Shown one piece after another: positions 47,614-57,178 of a stretch of 62,004 bases of DNA. Below the pieces are notes generated by a model. It was not told the origin of the DNA. It worked only from the letters and a program-made list of their open reading frames with translations, and did no database searches. A program made the translations under genes and the position numbers. This DNA is from Clostridium sp. MCC353. GTDB lineage: Bacteria; Bacillota; Clostridia; Lachnospirales; Lachnospiraceae. Where the stretch lies: assembly GCF_018785315.1 (NCBI RefSeq), contig NZ_WQPN01000164.1:300-62303 (forward strand), written 5' to 3'. How positions within the stretch are numbered: the first letter of the stretch is position 1; the number at the start of each line of letters is the position of its first letter.

Positions 47614-48801
47614 ATGATTTCAGAAAAGATGAAACCACTGGTGCAGAACAATTCTGCTATCCGGGCGATGTTTGAAGAAGGAAAGCGTCTGGCCGGCATC
47701 TATGGTGCGGAGAACGTTTACGATTTCAGTCTGGGCAATCCCAACGTTCCGGCCCCGGAATGCGTAAAACAGGCGATTATTGATATTTTAAATGAGGAAG
47801 ATTCTACATTTGTCCATGGCTACATGAGCAATGCCGGATTTGAAGACGTGAGGACGGCCATTGCGGATTCCTTAAACCGCAGGTTCGGGACTGCGTTTCA
47901 TTTGAATAATATTATCATGACGGTAGGAGCGGCCAGCGGCCTCAATATCATTTTAAAGACGGTTTTGAATCCCGGGGACCAGGTGATCGCATTCGCTCCT
48001 TATTTTGTGGAATATGGCAGCTATACGAGAAATTATGATGGGGAGCTGGTTGTTGTTTCTCCTGATACGGAGACATTTCAGCCCAATCTGGCCGAATTTG
48101 AAGAGAAAATTAATGAAAAGACCAAAGCAGTCATCATCAATACGCCCAATAATCCCACCGGCGTGGTATATTCCGCCGCAACATTAACGAAGATCGGTGA
48201 GATTCTGGACCGTAAGGAAAAGGAGACCGGACATCCGATATTCCTGATTTCAGACGAGCCTTACAGAGAGCTGGCCTATGACGGAGTGGAAGTTCCCTAT
48301 GTGACCAAGTACTATCACAATACGGTGATCTGTTATTCATACAGCAAGTCCCTTTCCCTGCCGGGAGAGAGAATCGGATATCTGGTGATTCCGGATGAAC
48401 TGACGGACAGCGGGGAAGTGTTTGCCGCTGCTACCATCGCAAACCGGGTGCTGGGTTCTGTCAACGCGCCTTCCCTGATGCAGAGGGTGATCATGCGCTG
48501 TGTGGACGCGGAGGTGGATTTGGCCGCTTATGATAGAAACCGCAATTTGCTGTACAATGGATTAAAGGACTGCGGTTTTGAATGCATCAAACCGGAAGGG
48601 GCGTTCTATCTGTTTGTAAAATCCCCGGTACCGGATGAAAAAGAGTTCTGTGAAGTGTGTAAGAAGCACAATGTATTAGTGGTTCCCGGCAGTTCTTTTG
48701 CGTGTCCGGGTTATGTGAGAATTGCCTATTGCGTATCTTATGACCGGATTGAACGTTCCCTGCCTGCATTCAGGAAGGTAGCGGAAGAATACGGATTATA
48801 G
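47614..48801 (+). CDS. PLP-dependent class I/II aminotransferase
   Basis: 395 residues, fold type I. Visible: GNPNVPAPE near 36, NNPTGVVY near 173, SDEPYRELAYDG, and the PLP lysine in SYSKSLSLPGERIGY near 243. It moves an amino group between an amino acid (aspartate- or alanine-like) and a keto acid. GAGGAGG before ATG 47614. hisC follows after 15 bp, so the two form a unit. Confidence 0.88.
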   Translation: MISEKMKPLVQNNSAIRAMFEEGKRLAGIYGAENVYDFSLGNPNVPAPECVKQAIIDILNEEDSTFVHGYMSNAGFEDVRTAIADSLNRRFGTAFHLNNIIMTVGAASGLNIILKTVLNPGDQVIAFAPYFVEYGSYTRNYDGELVVVSPDTETFQPNLAEFEEKINEKTKAVIINTPNNPTGVVYSAATLTKIGEILDRKEKETGHPIFLISDEPYRELAYDGVEVPYVTKYYHNTVICYSYSKSLSLPGERIGYLVIPDELTDSGEVFAAATIANRVLGSVNAPSLMQRVIMRCVDAEVDLAAYDRNRNLLYNGLKDCGFECIKPEGAFYLFVKSPVPDEKEFCEVCKKHNVLVVPGSSFACPGYVRIAYCVSYDRIERSLPAFRKVAEEYGL

Positions 48802-48816
48802 GTTAGGAGGCGGCCG

Positions 48817-49878
48817 ATGAGTGCCTGGGAAGCTAATATCCGAAGGGTGGTTCCATATGTGCCGGGAGACCAGCCCAAAGGAGATAAACTGATAAAATTA
48901 AATACCAATGAAAACCCATATCCGCCGGCTCCCGGGGTTTTAAAAGCCCTGAAAGAGATGGATTATGACCGTTTCCGCAAATATCCGGATCCGGCCTGTT
49001 CCGTTCTGGTGGAAGCGCTGGCCGGTTATTATCATGTAAACCCGGACCAGGTTTTTACAGGGGTGGGTTCCGATGATGTGCTGGCTATGGCTTTTCTTAC
49101 GTTTTTTAATTCGAAAAAGCCGGTGCTGTTTCCTGATATCACCTACTCTTTCTATGATGTGTGGGCGGATTTGTTCCGTATCCCTTATGAAACCATACCT
49201 TTGGACGAAGAGTTTTGCATTGTAAAGGAAGACTATTACAGGGAAAATGGAGGGATTGTATTTCCGAATCCCAATGCGCCCACGGGAGTTCTAATGCCTC
49301 TTGATGAAGTGCGGGATATCATTTCCCATAATCAGGATGTCATCGTGATCGTGGATGAAGCATATATTGATTTTGGAGGACAATCCGCCCTGGAGCTTTT
49401 GGATGAGTTCAAAAACCTGCTGGTGGTTCAGACCTTCAGCAAATCCAGATCCATGGCGGGAATGAGGATTGGATTTGCCATCGGACATCCGGATTTGATT
49501 AAGGCGTTGAATGATGTGAAGTATTCCTATAATTCCTACACCATGAATATGCCGTCGCTGGTTTTAGGGACGGAAGCGGTGAAGGACGATGTCTATTTCC
49601 GCCAAACGCTTCAAAAGGTGACGGATACCAGGGAACGGGCTAAAATCCGTTTAAAAGAGCTGGGATTTGCTTTCCCGGATTCTTATTCCAATTTTATATT
49701 TGCAGCCCATGAAACGTGCCCGGCCGGGGAATTGTTTGAGGCTTTGAAGAAGGAGCAGATCTATGTCCGCTATTTTAACAAGCCCAGGCTGGATAATTAT
49801 CTGAGGATCAGCATTGGAACGGATGAGGAGATGGAACAGCTGTATCAGTTCCTGGAAGAATATTTAAAAAACAGATAA
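48817..49878 (+). CDS. hisC: histidinol-phosphate aminotransferase family protein
   Basis: 353 residues: LNTNENPYPPAPGV near 28, NPNAPTG near 149, VDEAYIDFGG near 180, PLP lysine in TFSKSRSMAGMRIG near 210. Matches HisC in length and order. No other his gene lies nearby, so a role with other phosphorylated or aromatic amino-acid precursors is possible. GGAGG before ATG 48817. Confidence 0.85.
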   Translation: MSAWEANIRRVVPYVPGDQPKGDKLIKLNTNENPYPPAPGVLKALKEMDYDRFRKYPDPACSVLVEALAGYYHVNPDQVFTGVGSDDVLAMAFLTFFNSKKPVLFPDITYSFYDVWADLFRIPYETIPLDEEFCIVKEDYYRENGGIVFPNPNAPTGVLMPLDEVRDIISHNQDVIVIVDEAYIDFGGQSALELLDEFKNLLVVQTFSKSRSMAGMRIGFAIGHPDLIKALNDVKYSYNSYTMNMPSLVLGTEAVKDDVYFRQTLQKVTDTRERAKIRLKELGFAFPDSYSNFIFAAHETCPAGELFEALKKEQIYVRYFNKPRLDNYLRISIGTDEEMEQLYQFLEEYLKNR

Positions 49879-49898
49879 GGGAACAAACTGAAAGATAA

Positions 49899-49956
49899 GG
49901 GGGCCGGGAAGGCCGGCACTTTACGGAGCCGGGCCTGCCGGGCCCTTTTTCTCCAC
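49899..49956. terminator. GC-rich intrinsic terminator after hisC
   Basis: A GGGGCCGGGAAGGCCGGC arm at about 49901 pairs imperfectly with GCCGGGCCTGCCGGGCCC, followed by TTTTT. Confidence 0.75.
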
Positions 49957-50058
49957 AGGAAATTATGGATTCAGGCATAAAGCGGCCTGAACTTCTGAGT
50001 ATAGGTGCTCTTTTGCAAAATGCAAAAATATTTATATAAATTTGTAACGCTTTCTTCA

Positions 50059-50086
50059 TTGAAAAGAGGGTCAGGTGTTGTATAAT
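50059..50086 (+). promoter_or_regulatory. promoter of the AI-2E-family gene
   Basis: TTGAAA at 50059-50064, 16-bp spacer, TATAAT at 50081-50086. Confidence 0.65.
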
Positions 50087-50138
50087 GGAGATAAAGAAGT
50101 TGTCACAAGAATAATATCAATAGGAACAGGATGATGAG

Positions 50139-51260
50139 ATGGAGACTGTTAAACATTACGCCAGAGTACTGCTGAACATTATAATTCCAATGATAACGAT
50201 CTATCTGGTCTGCTTCTGGGGCCCTAAACTGCTTAAATTTTTTATGCCTTTCGTGATTGGATGGATTATAGCCATGATCGCCAACCCGCTGGTCCGTTTT
50301 CTGGAAAACAGGGTGAGGATTGTAAGGAAACTGAGTTCTGCCCTTATCGTGGTATCGGTGCTGGCCCTGGTGATCGGCGCCATTTATCTGGTCATATCCA
50401 AGCTGATTGTAGAGGGGGCGAGTTTTATAAAGGATCTTCCCGCTCTGTATGATACGGCCAGCCAGGAACTGCATCAGGCTTTTTTGCGGATGGATCATCT
50501 GTTTATCCGCCTTCCAAACGGCATACAGGATACTTTAAACCAGTTCAGTGAGAACATAGGAGAGTATTTGAATCTGGCGGTACAGAAGATCGCATCGCCC
50601 ACCGTGACCATGGCCGGAAACGTGGCAAAGGGCATACCGGGAGCTTTGGTGAATTCCATTATCACCATTTTATCTTCCTATATGTTCATTGCAGAGCGGG
50701 ACAGGATCGTGGAATTCTGGAAGAAATACGCCCCTAAATGGAGTTCGAAATATGTTTCACTGCTGAGAAATGATATCAAGCGCCTGATCGGGGGATATTT
50801 TGCCGCCCAGGCTAAGATCATGCTGGTGGTCGCTTTTATTCTATTCGCCGGATTCTTTGTATTGGGCGTGAATTATGCGTTTTTACTGGCTCTTTTGATT
50901 GCATTTTTGGATTTTCTGCCTCTGTTTGGGACAGGGACGGCGCTGATTCCCTGGGCTGTGGTCAAACTGCTTTCAGGAGAATATGCGTTTGCGGCCGGGC
51001 TTGCCCTTCTCTATGTGCTCACCCAGGTGGTGCGCCAGGTGATACAGCCTAAAATCGTAGGGGATACCATGGGCGTCCCTCCGCTGTGGACATTGTTCTT
51101 TTTGTATATTGGATTTAAATTCAGCGGAATTTCCGGCATGATTCTGGCGGTTCCGGTGGGAATGTTATTTTTGAACCTGTATGAACACGGGGCTTTTGAT
51201 TCTATGATTGACAATATCAGGATTTTAGTCCATGATATAGATGAATTCCGAAGAGGATAA
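50139..51260 (+). CDS. AI-2E-family (YtvI-like) membrane protein
   Basis: 373 residues with about eight membrane helices. The family pattern is visible in FLDFLPLFGTGTALIPW and in VRQVIQPKIVGDTMGVPPLWTL (split by the usual loop). Members include the sporulation-related YtvI type and AI-2 or Na+/H+ related exporters; which applies cannot be told. GGATGATGAG lies before ATG 50139. Confidence 0.85.
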   Translation: METVKHYARVLLNIIIPMITIYLVCFWGPKLLKFFMPFVIGWIIAMIANPLVRFLENRVRIVRKLSSALIVVSVLALVIGAIYLVISKLIVEGASFIKDLPALYDTASQELHQAFLRMDHLFIRLPNGIQDTLNQFSENIGEYLNLAVQKIASPTVTMAGNVAKGIPGALVNSIITILSSYMFIAERDRIVEFWKKYAPKWSSKYVSLLRNDIKRLIGGYFAAQAKIMLVVAFILFAGFFVLGVNYAFLLALLIAFLDFLPLFGTGTALIPWAVVKLLSGEYAFAAGLALLYVLTQVVRQVIQPKIVGDTMGVPPLWTLFFLYIGFKFSGISGMILAVPVGMLFLNLYEHGAFDSMIDNIRILVHDIDEFRRG

Positions 51261-51346
51261 TAGCAGCCGTTCGGGCGGATAAGGGGGACGAGTGCAATCG
51301 CCCTGCATGGACGGAGAAGTCTCTGCAGGCTGCACGGCAGACAAAG

Positions 51347-52714
51347 ATGAAACTGGAGAATAACTTAGACACTGACAATATGCGTGAACTGGTATGGAGA
51401 CTGGCGTTTCCATCCATGCTGGCTCAGTTTGTCAGTGTTTTTTACAGCATTGTAGACAGAATGTACATAGGCAATATTAAAGAAATAGGGGAAGTGGCTC
51501 TGGCCGGTGTGGGGATCTGCGGCCCAATTGTGACCCTGATCTCATCAGTGGCTTTTCTTGTGGGAATCGGAGGATCGCCGTTGATGAGCATCCGGCTGGG
51601 GGAGAAAAACGACAGGGCGGCCAGGCAGATTCTGGCCAACTGCTTTTTAACCCTTTCTGTGCTGGCAGTGGCCATTACCATTGGATCCATGATGATGAGA
51701 CGCCATCTTCTCATGTGGTTCGGCGCCAGCGAGACCACCTTTGGCTATGCCAATGATTATCTGACCATTTATTTGCTGGGCACCGGGTTTGCCCTGCTGT
51801 CCACTGGTATGAACCAGTTTATTATCTGCCAGGGATTTGCCAAGGTGGGCATGAAATCCGTGGTGCTGGGCGCGGTCAGCAACATCATATTGGACCCGGT
51901 TTTTATATTCGCAATGAACATGGGAGTGCGGGGGGCCGCGGTCGCAACGGTGTTGTCCCAGATGGCGTCCTGCGCCTATGTCCTCCGGTTTTTGTTCAGT
52001 GACCGGATACCGATTAAAATCACCTTTGGAGGATATGATCTGCATATCATTAAACGGGTGCTGGTCATCGGCATGACGCCGTTTATCATCATCGCATTTG
52101 ATAATATCCTGATTATATCGCTGAATACCGTAATCCAGCGGTATGGCGGCGTTGGGGAAGGGGACAGGCTTCTGACATGCGCTACCATCGTTCAGAGTTT
52201 CATGCTGATGGTCACCATGCCCCTTGGAGGGATAACCAGCGGGACACAGACCATATTGGGATATAATTACGGAGCCAGAAGGCCGGACCGGATAAAAAAA
52301 GCGGAGAAGCATATCTTTTTGCTGGGGGTTGTGTTTACGACGGTTATGTTCATCATTGCCCAGACGGTTCCTCAGTATTTTGTGCGGATTTTCACCAGGA
52401 ACGAGGAGTATATTTCCCTGACGGTGTGGGCGATTAAAGTTTATACGCTGGGAATCATCCCTTTGGCCGCCCAATATACCATTGTGGACGGATTTACGGG
52501 AATGGGGATTTCCAAAGTTGCGATTACCCTGTCCACATTCCGAAAAATCGTGTTCTTTACCGGAGTATTTCTGATTCCGCCGTATTTGGGGATCACAAAT
52601 GTGTTTTATACGGAACCGCTATCCGATTTTCTGGGCGCTGCGGTTTCAACCGTTATCTTTTTTATGGCATTTAAACGGATTGTGGAATCGCGGAAGGCCG
52701 TTGAGAGCAATTAG
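51347..52714 (+). CDS. MATE-family efflux transporter
   Basis: 455 residues, twelve membrane helices in two halves. The first helix region (FPSMLAQFVSVFYSIVDRMYIG) and the NIILDPVFIF block are typical of MATE proteins, which export drugs or metabolites using Na+ or H+. The ribosome site before ATG 51347 is weak; the start was kept because the sequence before the first helix has normal length. Confidence 0.9.
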   Translation: MKLENNLDTDNMRELVWRLAFPSMLAQFVSVFYSIVDRMYIGNIKEIGEVALAGVGICGPIVTLISSVAFLVGIGGSPLMSIRLGEKNDRAARQILANCFLTLSVLAVAITIGSMMMRRHLLMWFGASETTFGYANDYLTIYLLGTGFALLSTGMNQFIICQGFAKVGMKSVVLGAVSNIILDPVFIFAMNMGVRGAAVATVLSQMASCAYVLRFLFSDRIPIKITFGGYDLHIIKRVLVIGMTPFIIIAFDNILIISLNTVIQRYGGVGEGDRLLTCATIVQSFMLMVTMPLGGITSGTQTILGYNYGARRPDRIKKAEKHIFLLGVVFTTVMFIIAQTVPQYFVRIFTRNEEYISLTVWAIKVYTLGIIPLAAQYTIVDGFTGMGISKVAITLSTFRKIVFFTGVFLIPPYLGITNVFYTEPLSDFLGAAVSTVIFFMAFKRIVESRKAVESN

Positions 52715-52775
52715 GATATTTCAGGGGTATTGCCTGTCCGGGGATTAAAATGGGGATTAAAAGGAAAAACAGCTT

Positions 52776-52829
52776 AAAAGCAGGAGACAGAAGACGGGAA
52801 ACCGTATCTTCCAGTTTCCTGCTTTTTTT
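52776..52829. terminator. intrinsic terminator after the MATE gene
   Basis: AAAAGCAGGA (52776-52785) pairs with TCCTGCTTTT (52817-52826), with an inner stem between, followed by TTT. Confidence 0.75.
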
Positions 52830-52854
52830 ATGCTCTTTTTTATAGAAAATGTTG

Positions 52855-52882
52855 TTGACAAATTTTAAAAATGTGATAATAT
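52855..52882 (+). promoter_or_regulatory. promoter of the arsR-type metal operon
   Basis: TTGACA at 52855-52860, 16-bp spacer, TAATAT at 52877-52882. Confidence 0.75.
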
Positions 52883-52885
52883 AAA

Positions 52886-52907
52886 CATATGAACAGTTAT
52901 TCATATG
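52886..52907. promoter_or_regulatory. ArsR/SmtB-type operator
   Basis: CATATGAA, 6 nt, TTCATATG: a perfect 8-bp inverted repeat whose core ATGAACAGTTATTCAT matches the known SmtB/ArsR 12-2-12 operator type. It covers the expected transcript start. Confidence 0.8.
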
Positions 52908-52931
52908 ATGATTTGAAGCAACCATGTAATT

Positions 52932-52987
52932 GTTCAGAACGGCTCACCTTCTTGAATGGAAAAGCCGGTCAAGAAGCCGTCCTGAAC
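52932..52987 (+). promoter_or_regulatory. nested hairpin in the arsR mRNA leader
   Basis: GTTCAG, CGGC and TTCTTGA on the left pair in order with TCAAGAA, GCCG and CTGAAC on the right, making a long stem in the roughly 130-nt leader before the start codon at 53021. No T run follows, so it is not a simple terminator. Confidence 0.55.
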
Positions 52988-53020
52988 GGCTGCGTATATA
53001 TTATGAAAGCGAGGGAGTGT

Positions 53021-53401
53021 ATGGCGGAGGATAGAAGAGATGATCTGGATTTTGAATCGGATTCCTGTGAATTTATGTATGTCCATGAAGAGATTGTGGA
53101 CCGTGTGGTAAAGGTGATGCCGGATGAAGGCCAGCTTATGAACCTGGCGGAGTTTTTTAAGATATTCGGCGACTCCACCAGAATTAAGATTTTATATGTG
53201 CTGAGCCAGTCGGAGATGTGTGTGTGCGATATTGCGACCCTGCTTCAGATGGGGCAGTCAGCCATTTCCCATCAGTTGAGGGTGTTGAAGCAGATGCGCC
53301 TTGTGAAATTCAGGAGAGATGGGAAAACTGTATTTTACAGCCTGGCGGACGGCCATATCCAGACAATATTGGCCCAGGGTATGGAACATATTAACGAATA
53401 G
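53021..53401 (+). CDS. ArsR/SmtB-family metal-responsive repressor
   Basis: 126 residues: winged helix with KIFGDSTRIKILYVL and the MCVCDIATLL helix, recognition helix QSAISHQLRVLKQM, and hairpin VKFRRDGKTVFYSL. The CVC in helix 3 (with upstream Cys/His residues) fits the CadC/SmtB metal site for Cd, Zn, Pb or similar ions. ATG 53021 (GAGGG just upstream) is preferred; the frame is open to 52889, but that start lies inside the operator. It should repress the HMA protein and P-type ATPase genes downstream. Confidence 0.88.
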   Translation: MAEDRRDDLDFESDSCEFMYVHEEIVDRVVKVMPDEGQLMNLAEFFKIFGDSTRIKILYVLSQSEMCVCDIATLLQMGQSAISHQLRVLKQMRLVKFRRDGKTVFYSLADGHIQTILAQGMEHINE

Positions 53402-53446
53402 AGAAAGAATAATAGAAGCCGCAGAGAGCGGGGAAAGAGGTTATTT

Positions 53447-53671
53447 ATGAAAAAAGTGATTAAGTTAGAAGGATTATGCTGTGCAAACTGTGCGGCTAAG
53501 ATTGAAGAAGGCGTTAAAAAGTTAAACGGAGTGAAGTCAGCCAGTTTAAGCTTTATGACACAGCGTCTGGTGATTGAAACGGAAGACGGAGAAGAGGAAC
53601 GGATTGTGGACGCGGCCAGAGCGCTGGCTGGAAGGATTGAACCGGAAGCAGAATTTAAGGTAATACGGTAG
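53447..53671 (+). CDS. small heavy-metal-associated (HMA) domain protein
   Basis: 74 residues, one ferredoxin-like HMA domain. The metal loop reads LCCANCAAKI with C12 and C15 (CxxC) plus an extra C11. It probably carries the metal ion to the P-type ATPase encoded 17 bp downstream, which lacks its own N-terminal HMA domain. Gene order arsR, HMA, ATPase is an obvious operon. Confidence 0.88.
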   Translation: MKKVIKLEGLCCANCAAKIEEGVKKLNGVKSASLSFMTQRLVIETEDGEEERIVDAARALAGRIEPEAEFKVIR

Positions 53672-53688
53672 ACGGATTGGTGGACATT

Positions 53689-55563
53689 ATGACGAAAAAA
53701 CAGAAAAAGATGGTTGTGCGCCTGTTGGCCAGCGCGGTGCTTTTGATTATAGGATTTGTTATGGAGGACAGGAGTTCATTGGCCTGGATTCCATTTATTC
53801 TGTCCTATCTGTCGGCAGGCTATGACATCCCGCTTAAAGCAGCGCGCAATATTAAAAGCGGACAGATATTTGATGAAAACTTTTTGATGACAATCGCCAC
53901 ATTTGGCGCCATTGCAGTTGGGTCTTTGGAGGAAGCCGTAGCGGTTATGCTTTTCTACCAGGTGGGCGAATTGTTCAGCGACTACGCAGTCAATAAATCC
54001 AGAAAGTCCATTACGGATCTGATGGATATCAACCCGGAATATGCCAACCTTCTCAGAGACGGGAAGGAGGAACAAGTAGATCCCTATGAGGTGGAGATCG
54101 GAGACTTGATCGTTATAAAACCGGGAGAAAAAGTCCCGTTGGACGGAGTGATCACAAAGGGCAGTTCCAGCCTGGATACCAAGGCTTTAACAGGGGAATC
54201 CATGCCGGTTGAAGTTGGGGAAGGGGCCGATATTATCAGCGGTTCCATCAATTTAAACGGCGTGCTGGAAGTGAAAGTCACCAAGCTGTTTGATGATTCC
54301 ACGGTTGCCAAGATTCTGGAACTGGTGGAGAACGCCAGCTCCAGAAAAGCGAAAGCAGAAGCGTTTATCACCAGGTTTGCAAGAGTTTATACGCCCATCG
54401 TGGTGGTTCTGGCCCTTGCGCTGGCGGTGATTCCGCCGCTTTTGCTGGGAGGGGAATGGTCGGTATGGGTTTACCGCGCCTGCAGTTTCCTGGTGGTTTC
54501 CTGTCCCTGTGCGCTGGTGATTTCAGTACCTTTAAGTTTCTTCGGCGGGTTGGGCGCAGCATCTAAAAATGGAATACTGATGAAGGGCAGCAACTATCTG
54601 GAGGCGGTTTCAACCCTGGATACGGTTGTGTTCGATAAGACGGGAACCCTGACCACAGGTAAATTTGAGGTGACAGGAGTGGAACCTGTGACCCTTACAA
54701 AAGAAGAGTTATTAAAGACAGCGGCCATGGGGGAATATTATTCCAATCATCCCATCGCCTTGTCGGTGAAAGAAGCCTATGGAGCGCCGGTTAATGGGGA
54801 CGACATCGACAGCATAGAGGAGATTCCGGGCCGCGGAGTTCATGCTGTCCTGAAACTGGAAGGCAGGACAGAGGATATCTATATCGGCAACCAGACGATG
54901 ATGAAGGAGCAGGGAGTGAATGCTTCGGTTCACCAAAACCTGATCGGCACGACCCTGTATCTGGCAAGGGGCAGCGAATATCTGGGAGCCATTATCATTT
55001 CCGATAAGATCCGGGAGGATGTGCCGGATGCGCTTGCAGGCCTTCGGCATCAGGGCGTGAAAAATCTGGTTATGCTGACCGGTGATAAGGAAGAAGTGGG
55101 GAAAGCAGTTGCGGATAAGCTGGGAATCAATCAAGTCTTCGGAAGCCTGCTTCCGGGAGATAAGGTTCATAAAGTGGAAGAACTGTTAAACCGTGAGCAG
55201 AGCGGCGGGACCCTTGCTTTTGTGGGAGACGGCATCAATGACGCACCTGTACTGGCCAGGGCCGATGTGGGAATCGCCATGGGCGGAATCGGTTCAGACG
55301 CTGCAGTGGAAGCTGCCGATGTGGTCATCATGAACGATGAACCGTCCAAAATCGTGGATGCTATACAGATTGCCAGAAAGACCATGGGAATCGTAAAGCA
55401 GAACATCATATTCGCCATCGGCGTGAAGATTCTGGTGCTGATTTTAGTGGCGTTCGGGTATGCTTCCATGTGGGCCGCGGTGTTCGGCGATGTGGGCGTT
55501 TCCGTACTGGCGATCCTAAACGCGATCCGCGCTTTGAATTATAAAAGGCAGCGTAGAGAATGA
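53689..55563 (+). CDS. heavy-metal-translocating P1B-type ATPase (CadA/ZntA-like)
   Basis: 624 residues. Ion-path motif SCPCALVIS (CPC at 272-274), phosphorylated D316 in DKTGTLTTG, SNHPIA of the nucleotide domain, TGES actuator motif (ALTGESMPVE) and GDGINDAPVLARADVGIAMG at the end of the P domain. CPC with this end sequence fits a Zn/Cd/Pb exporter more than copper (inference). No N-terminal HMA domain; that function is in the separate gene upstream. ATG 53689 was chosen over GTG 53677. Confidence 0.92.
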   Translation: MTKKQKKMVVRLLASAVLLIIGFVMEDRSSLAWIPFILSYLSAGYDIPLKAARNIKSGQIFDENFLMTIATFGAIAVGSLEEAVAVMLFYQVGELFSDYAVNKSRKSITDLMDINPEYANLLRDGKEEQVDPYEVEIGDLIVIKPGEKVPLDGVITKGSSSLDTKALTGESMPVEVGEGADIISGSINLNGVLEVKVTKLFDDSTVAKILELVENASSRKAKAEAFITRFARVYTPIVVVLALALAVIPPLLLGGEWSVWVYRACSFLVVSCPCALVISVPLSFFGGLGAASKNGILMKGSNYLEAVSTLDTVVFDKTGTLTTGKFEVTGVEPVTLTKEELLKTAAMGEYYSNHPIALSVKEAYGAPVNGDDIDSIEEIPGRGVHAVLKLEGRTEDIYIGNQTMMKEQGVNASVHQNLIGTTLYLARGSEYLGAIIISDKIREDVPDALAGLRHQGVKNLVMLTGDKEEVGKAVADKLGINQVFGSLLPGDKVHKVEELLNREQSGGTLAFVGDGINDAPVLARADVGIAMGGIGSDAAVEAADVVIMNDEPSKIVDAIQIARKTMGIVKQNIIFAIGVKILVLILVAFGYASMWAAVFGDVGVSVLAILNAIRALNYKRQRRE

Positions 55564-55566
55564 GGA

Positions 55567-55606
55567 GCTGCGTAACAGATCAGACTTGTCTGAGCTGTTA
55601 CGCAGC
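55567..55606. repeat. dispersed palindromic repeat, copy 1
   Basis: GCTGCGTAACAG (55567-55578) and CTGTTACGCAGC (55595-55606) form a 12-bp stem; TCAGAC and GTCTGA pair inside. A close relative lies at 59211-59242. There is no T tract, though it may still act as a 3 prime end of the ATPase mRNA. Confidence 0.75.
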
Positions 55607-55640
55607 CGCGCCGGAAGCTATCAATTTTTATGAGAAATTA

Positions 55641-55669
55641 TTGACAAATGAAAAATCAACTGTTATATT
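55641..55669 (+). promoter_or_regulatory. promoter of the glnA leader
   Basis: TTGACA at 55641-55646, 17-bp spacer, TATATT at 55664-55669. Confidence 0.75.
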
Positions 55670-55684
55670 TTACACATGGAGCGA

Positions 55685-55740
55685 GGGTGTTACATTTAAG
55701 GTCATTGTTTTATCAATGACCTTACTGAACACCCTTTTTT
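55685..55740 (+). terminator. leader terminator / attenuator upstream of glnA
   Basis: GGGTGTT (55685-55691) pairs with AACACCC (55728-55734), and an 11-bp inner stem TAAGGTCATTG / CAATGACCTTA closes a TTTTAT loop; TTTTTT follows. It lies only about 15 nt after the expected transcript start, so most transcripts would end as a roughly 65-nt RNA unless read-through is allowed. Confidence 0.75.
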
Positions 55741-55797
55741 GATTTAAGGTTATTCTGCTGATTAAAATGCTGCTTGAGCGGCGGGATGGAGGAAAGA

Positions 55798-57135
55798 ATG
55801 AGCAAATACAGTAAAGAGGATATTTTCCGCATGGTAGAGGAAGAGGATGTGGAGTTTATCCGGCTTCAGTTTACGGATATTTTCGGAATGCTTAAAAATG
55901 TGGCCATAACGGTCAGCCAGTTAAAAAAAGCCCTGGATAATAAATGTATGTTTGACGGATCGGCCATTGAAGGCTTTGTGAGGATCGAAGAATCCGACAT
56001 GTACCTGTATCCTGATCTGGACACCTTTGAAGTATTCCCATGGAGGCCCCAGCAGGGAAAAGTCGCCCGGTTTATCTGTGATGTTTACCGGCCAAACCAG
56101 ACCCCGTTTGAAGGCGATCCCCGGTATGTGCTGAAAAAAGTGATAAAGGAAGCCAAAGATATGGGCTTTACCTTTCATGTGGGGCCGGAATGCGAGTTCT
56201 TTTTATTCCACACGGATGAAGAGGGGCGGCCCACCACAAAAACCCATGAGATGGCCGGATATTTTGATGTGGGGCCCATCGATCTGGCGGAAAACGTGCG
56301 CAGGGATATTGTGCTGAACCTGGAAGATATGGGGTTTGAGATCGAGGCATCCCATCATGAGATTGCGCCCGCACAGCATGAGATCGATTTCCAGTATGCG
56401 GAATGCCTGGTGACTGCCGATAATATTATGACATTTAAGATGGCGGTAAAAACCATAGCGAAGCGCCACGGCCTTCATGCCACCTTTATGCCTAAGCCAA
56501 AAGCAGGTGTGAACGGTTCCGGCATGCATGTTAATATGTCTTTGGCGGATGAATTCGGCAATAATATATTTGAGGACAAGAATGACGCGTTGGGGCTGAG
56601 CAAAACGGCTTACCAGTTCCTGGCAGGCGTTCTGTATCATATGAAGGGAATGGCCATTTTAACCAATCCGCTGGTTAATTCCTATAAGAGGCTGATGCCG
56701 GGATATGACGCCCCGGTTTATATCGCCTGGTCGGCGAATTCCAACCGCAGCCCGTTGATCCGCATCCCCTGTTCCAGAGGTTCCAGCACCAGGCTGGAGT
56801 TAAGGAGCCCGGATTCCGCGGTAAATCCCTATCTGGCGCTGGCGGCGTGTCTGGCTGCCGGTCTGGACGGAATTAAAAAGGAGATGGTTCCTCCGGCCAG
56901 CGTCAATGAGAATATTTTTGACATGACGGAAGAAGAGCGGAGGGAGAGAGGGATTGAACAGCTCCCTGAAACCCTGGGAGAGGCTATTGACGCTTTCCGC
57001 GAAGATACGTTTTTCCAGGAGGTGCTGGGCAGACACATTTACACCAAGTATTTGGAAGCAAAAGAAGAGGAATGGCGTATTTTCCGCAGCCAGGTAACGG
57101 ATTGGGAAATCGGGGAATACTTATATAAATTTTAA
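55798..57135 (+). CDS. glnA: glutamine synthetase, type I
   Basis: 445 residues, the length of the short Firmicutes form. Visible: [13 protein letters not shown] near 25, [20 protein letters not shown] split near 50, EHEIDF-like [18 protein letters not shown], and [26 protein letters not shown] in the second half. It makes glutamine from glutamate, ammonia and ATP. GGAGGAAAG before ATG 55798. The attenuator upstream and the ANTAR gene downstream point to control by antitermination. Confidence 0.95.
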   Translation: MSKYSKEDIFRMVEEEDVEFIRLQFTDIFGMLKNVAITVSQLKKALDNKCMFDGSAIEGFVRIEESDMYLYPDLDTFEVFPWRPQQGKVARFICDVYRPNQTPFEGDPRYVLKKVIKEAKDMGFTFHVGPECEFFLFHTDEEGRPTTKTHEMAGYFDVGPIDLAENVRRDIVLNLEDMGFEIEASHHEIAPAQHEIDFQYAECLVTADNIMTFKMAVKTIAKRHGLHATFMPKPKAGVNGSGMHVNMSLADEFGNNIFEDKNDALGLSKTAYQFLAGVLYHMKGMAILTNPLVNSYKRLMPGYDAPVYIAWSANSNRSPLIRIPCSRGSSTRLELRSPDSAVNPYLALAACLAAGLDGIKKEMVPPASVNENIFDMTEEERRERGIEQLPETLGEAIDAFREDTFFQEVLGRHIYTKYLEAKEEEWRIFRSQVTDWEIGEYLYKF

Positions 57136-57178
57136 GCATGCCTGTTTCTTTTGATTTCGATTACTTGGAGGTGAGAAT

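Noticed and set aside
52889-53020. N-terminal extension of the ArsR-type repressor (44 residues with CNC)
   Set aside because: The start codon would be inside the operator at the transcript start with no ribosome site; ATG 53021 has one. Kept as an open question in the findings.
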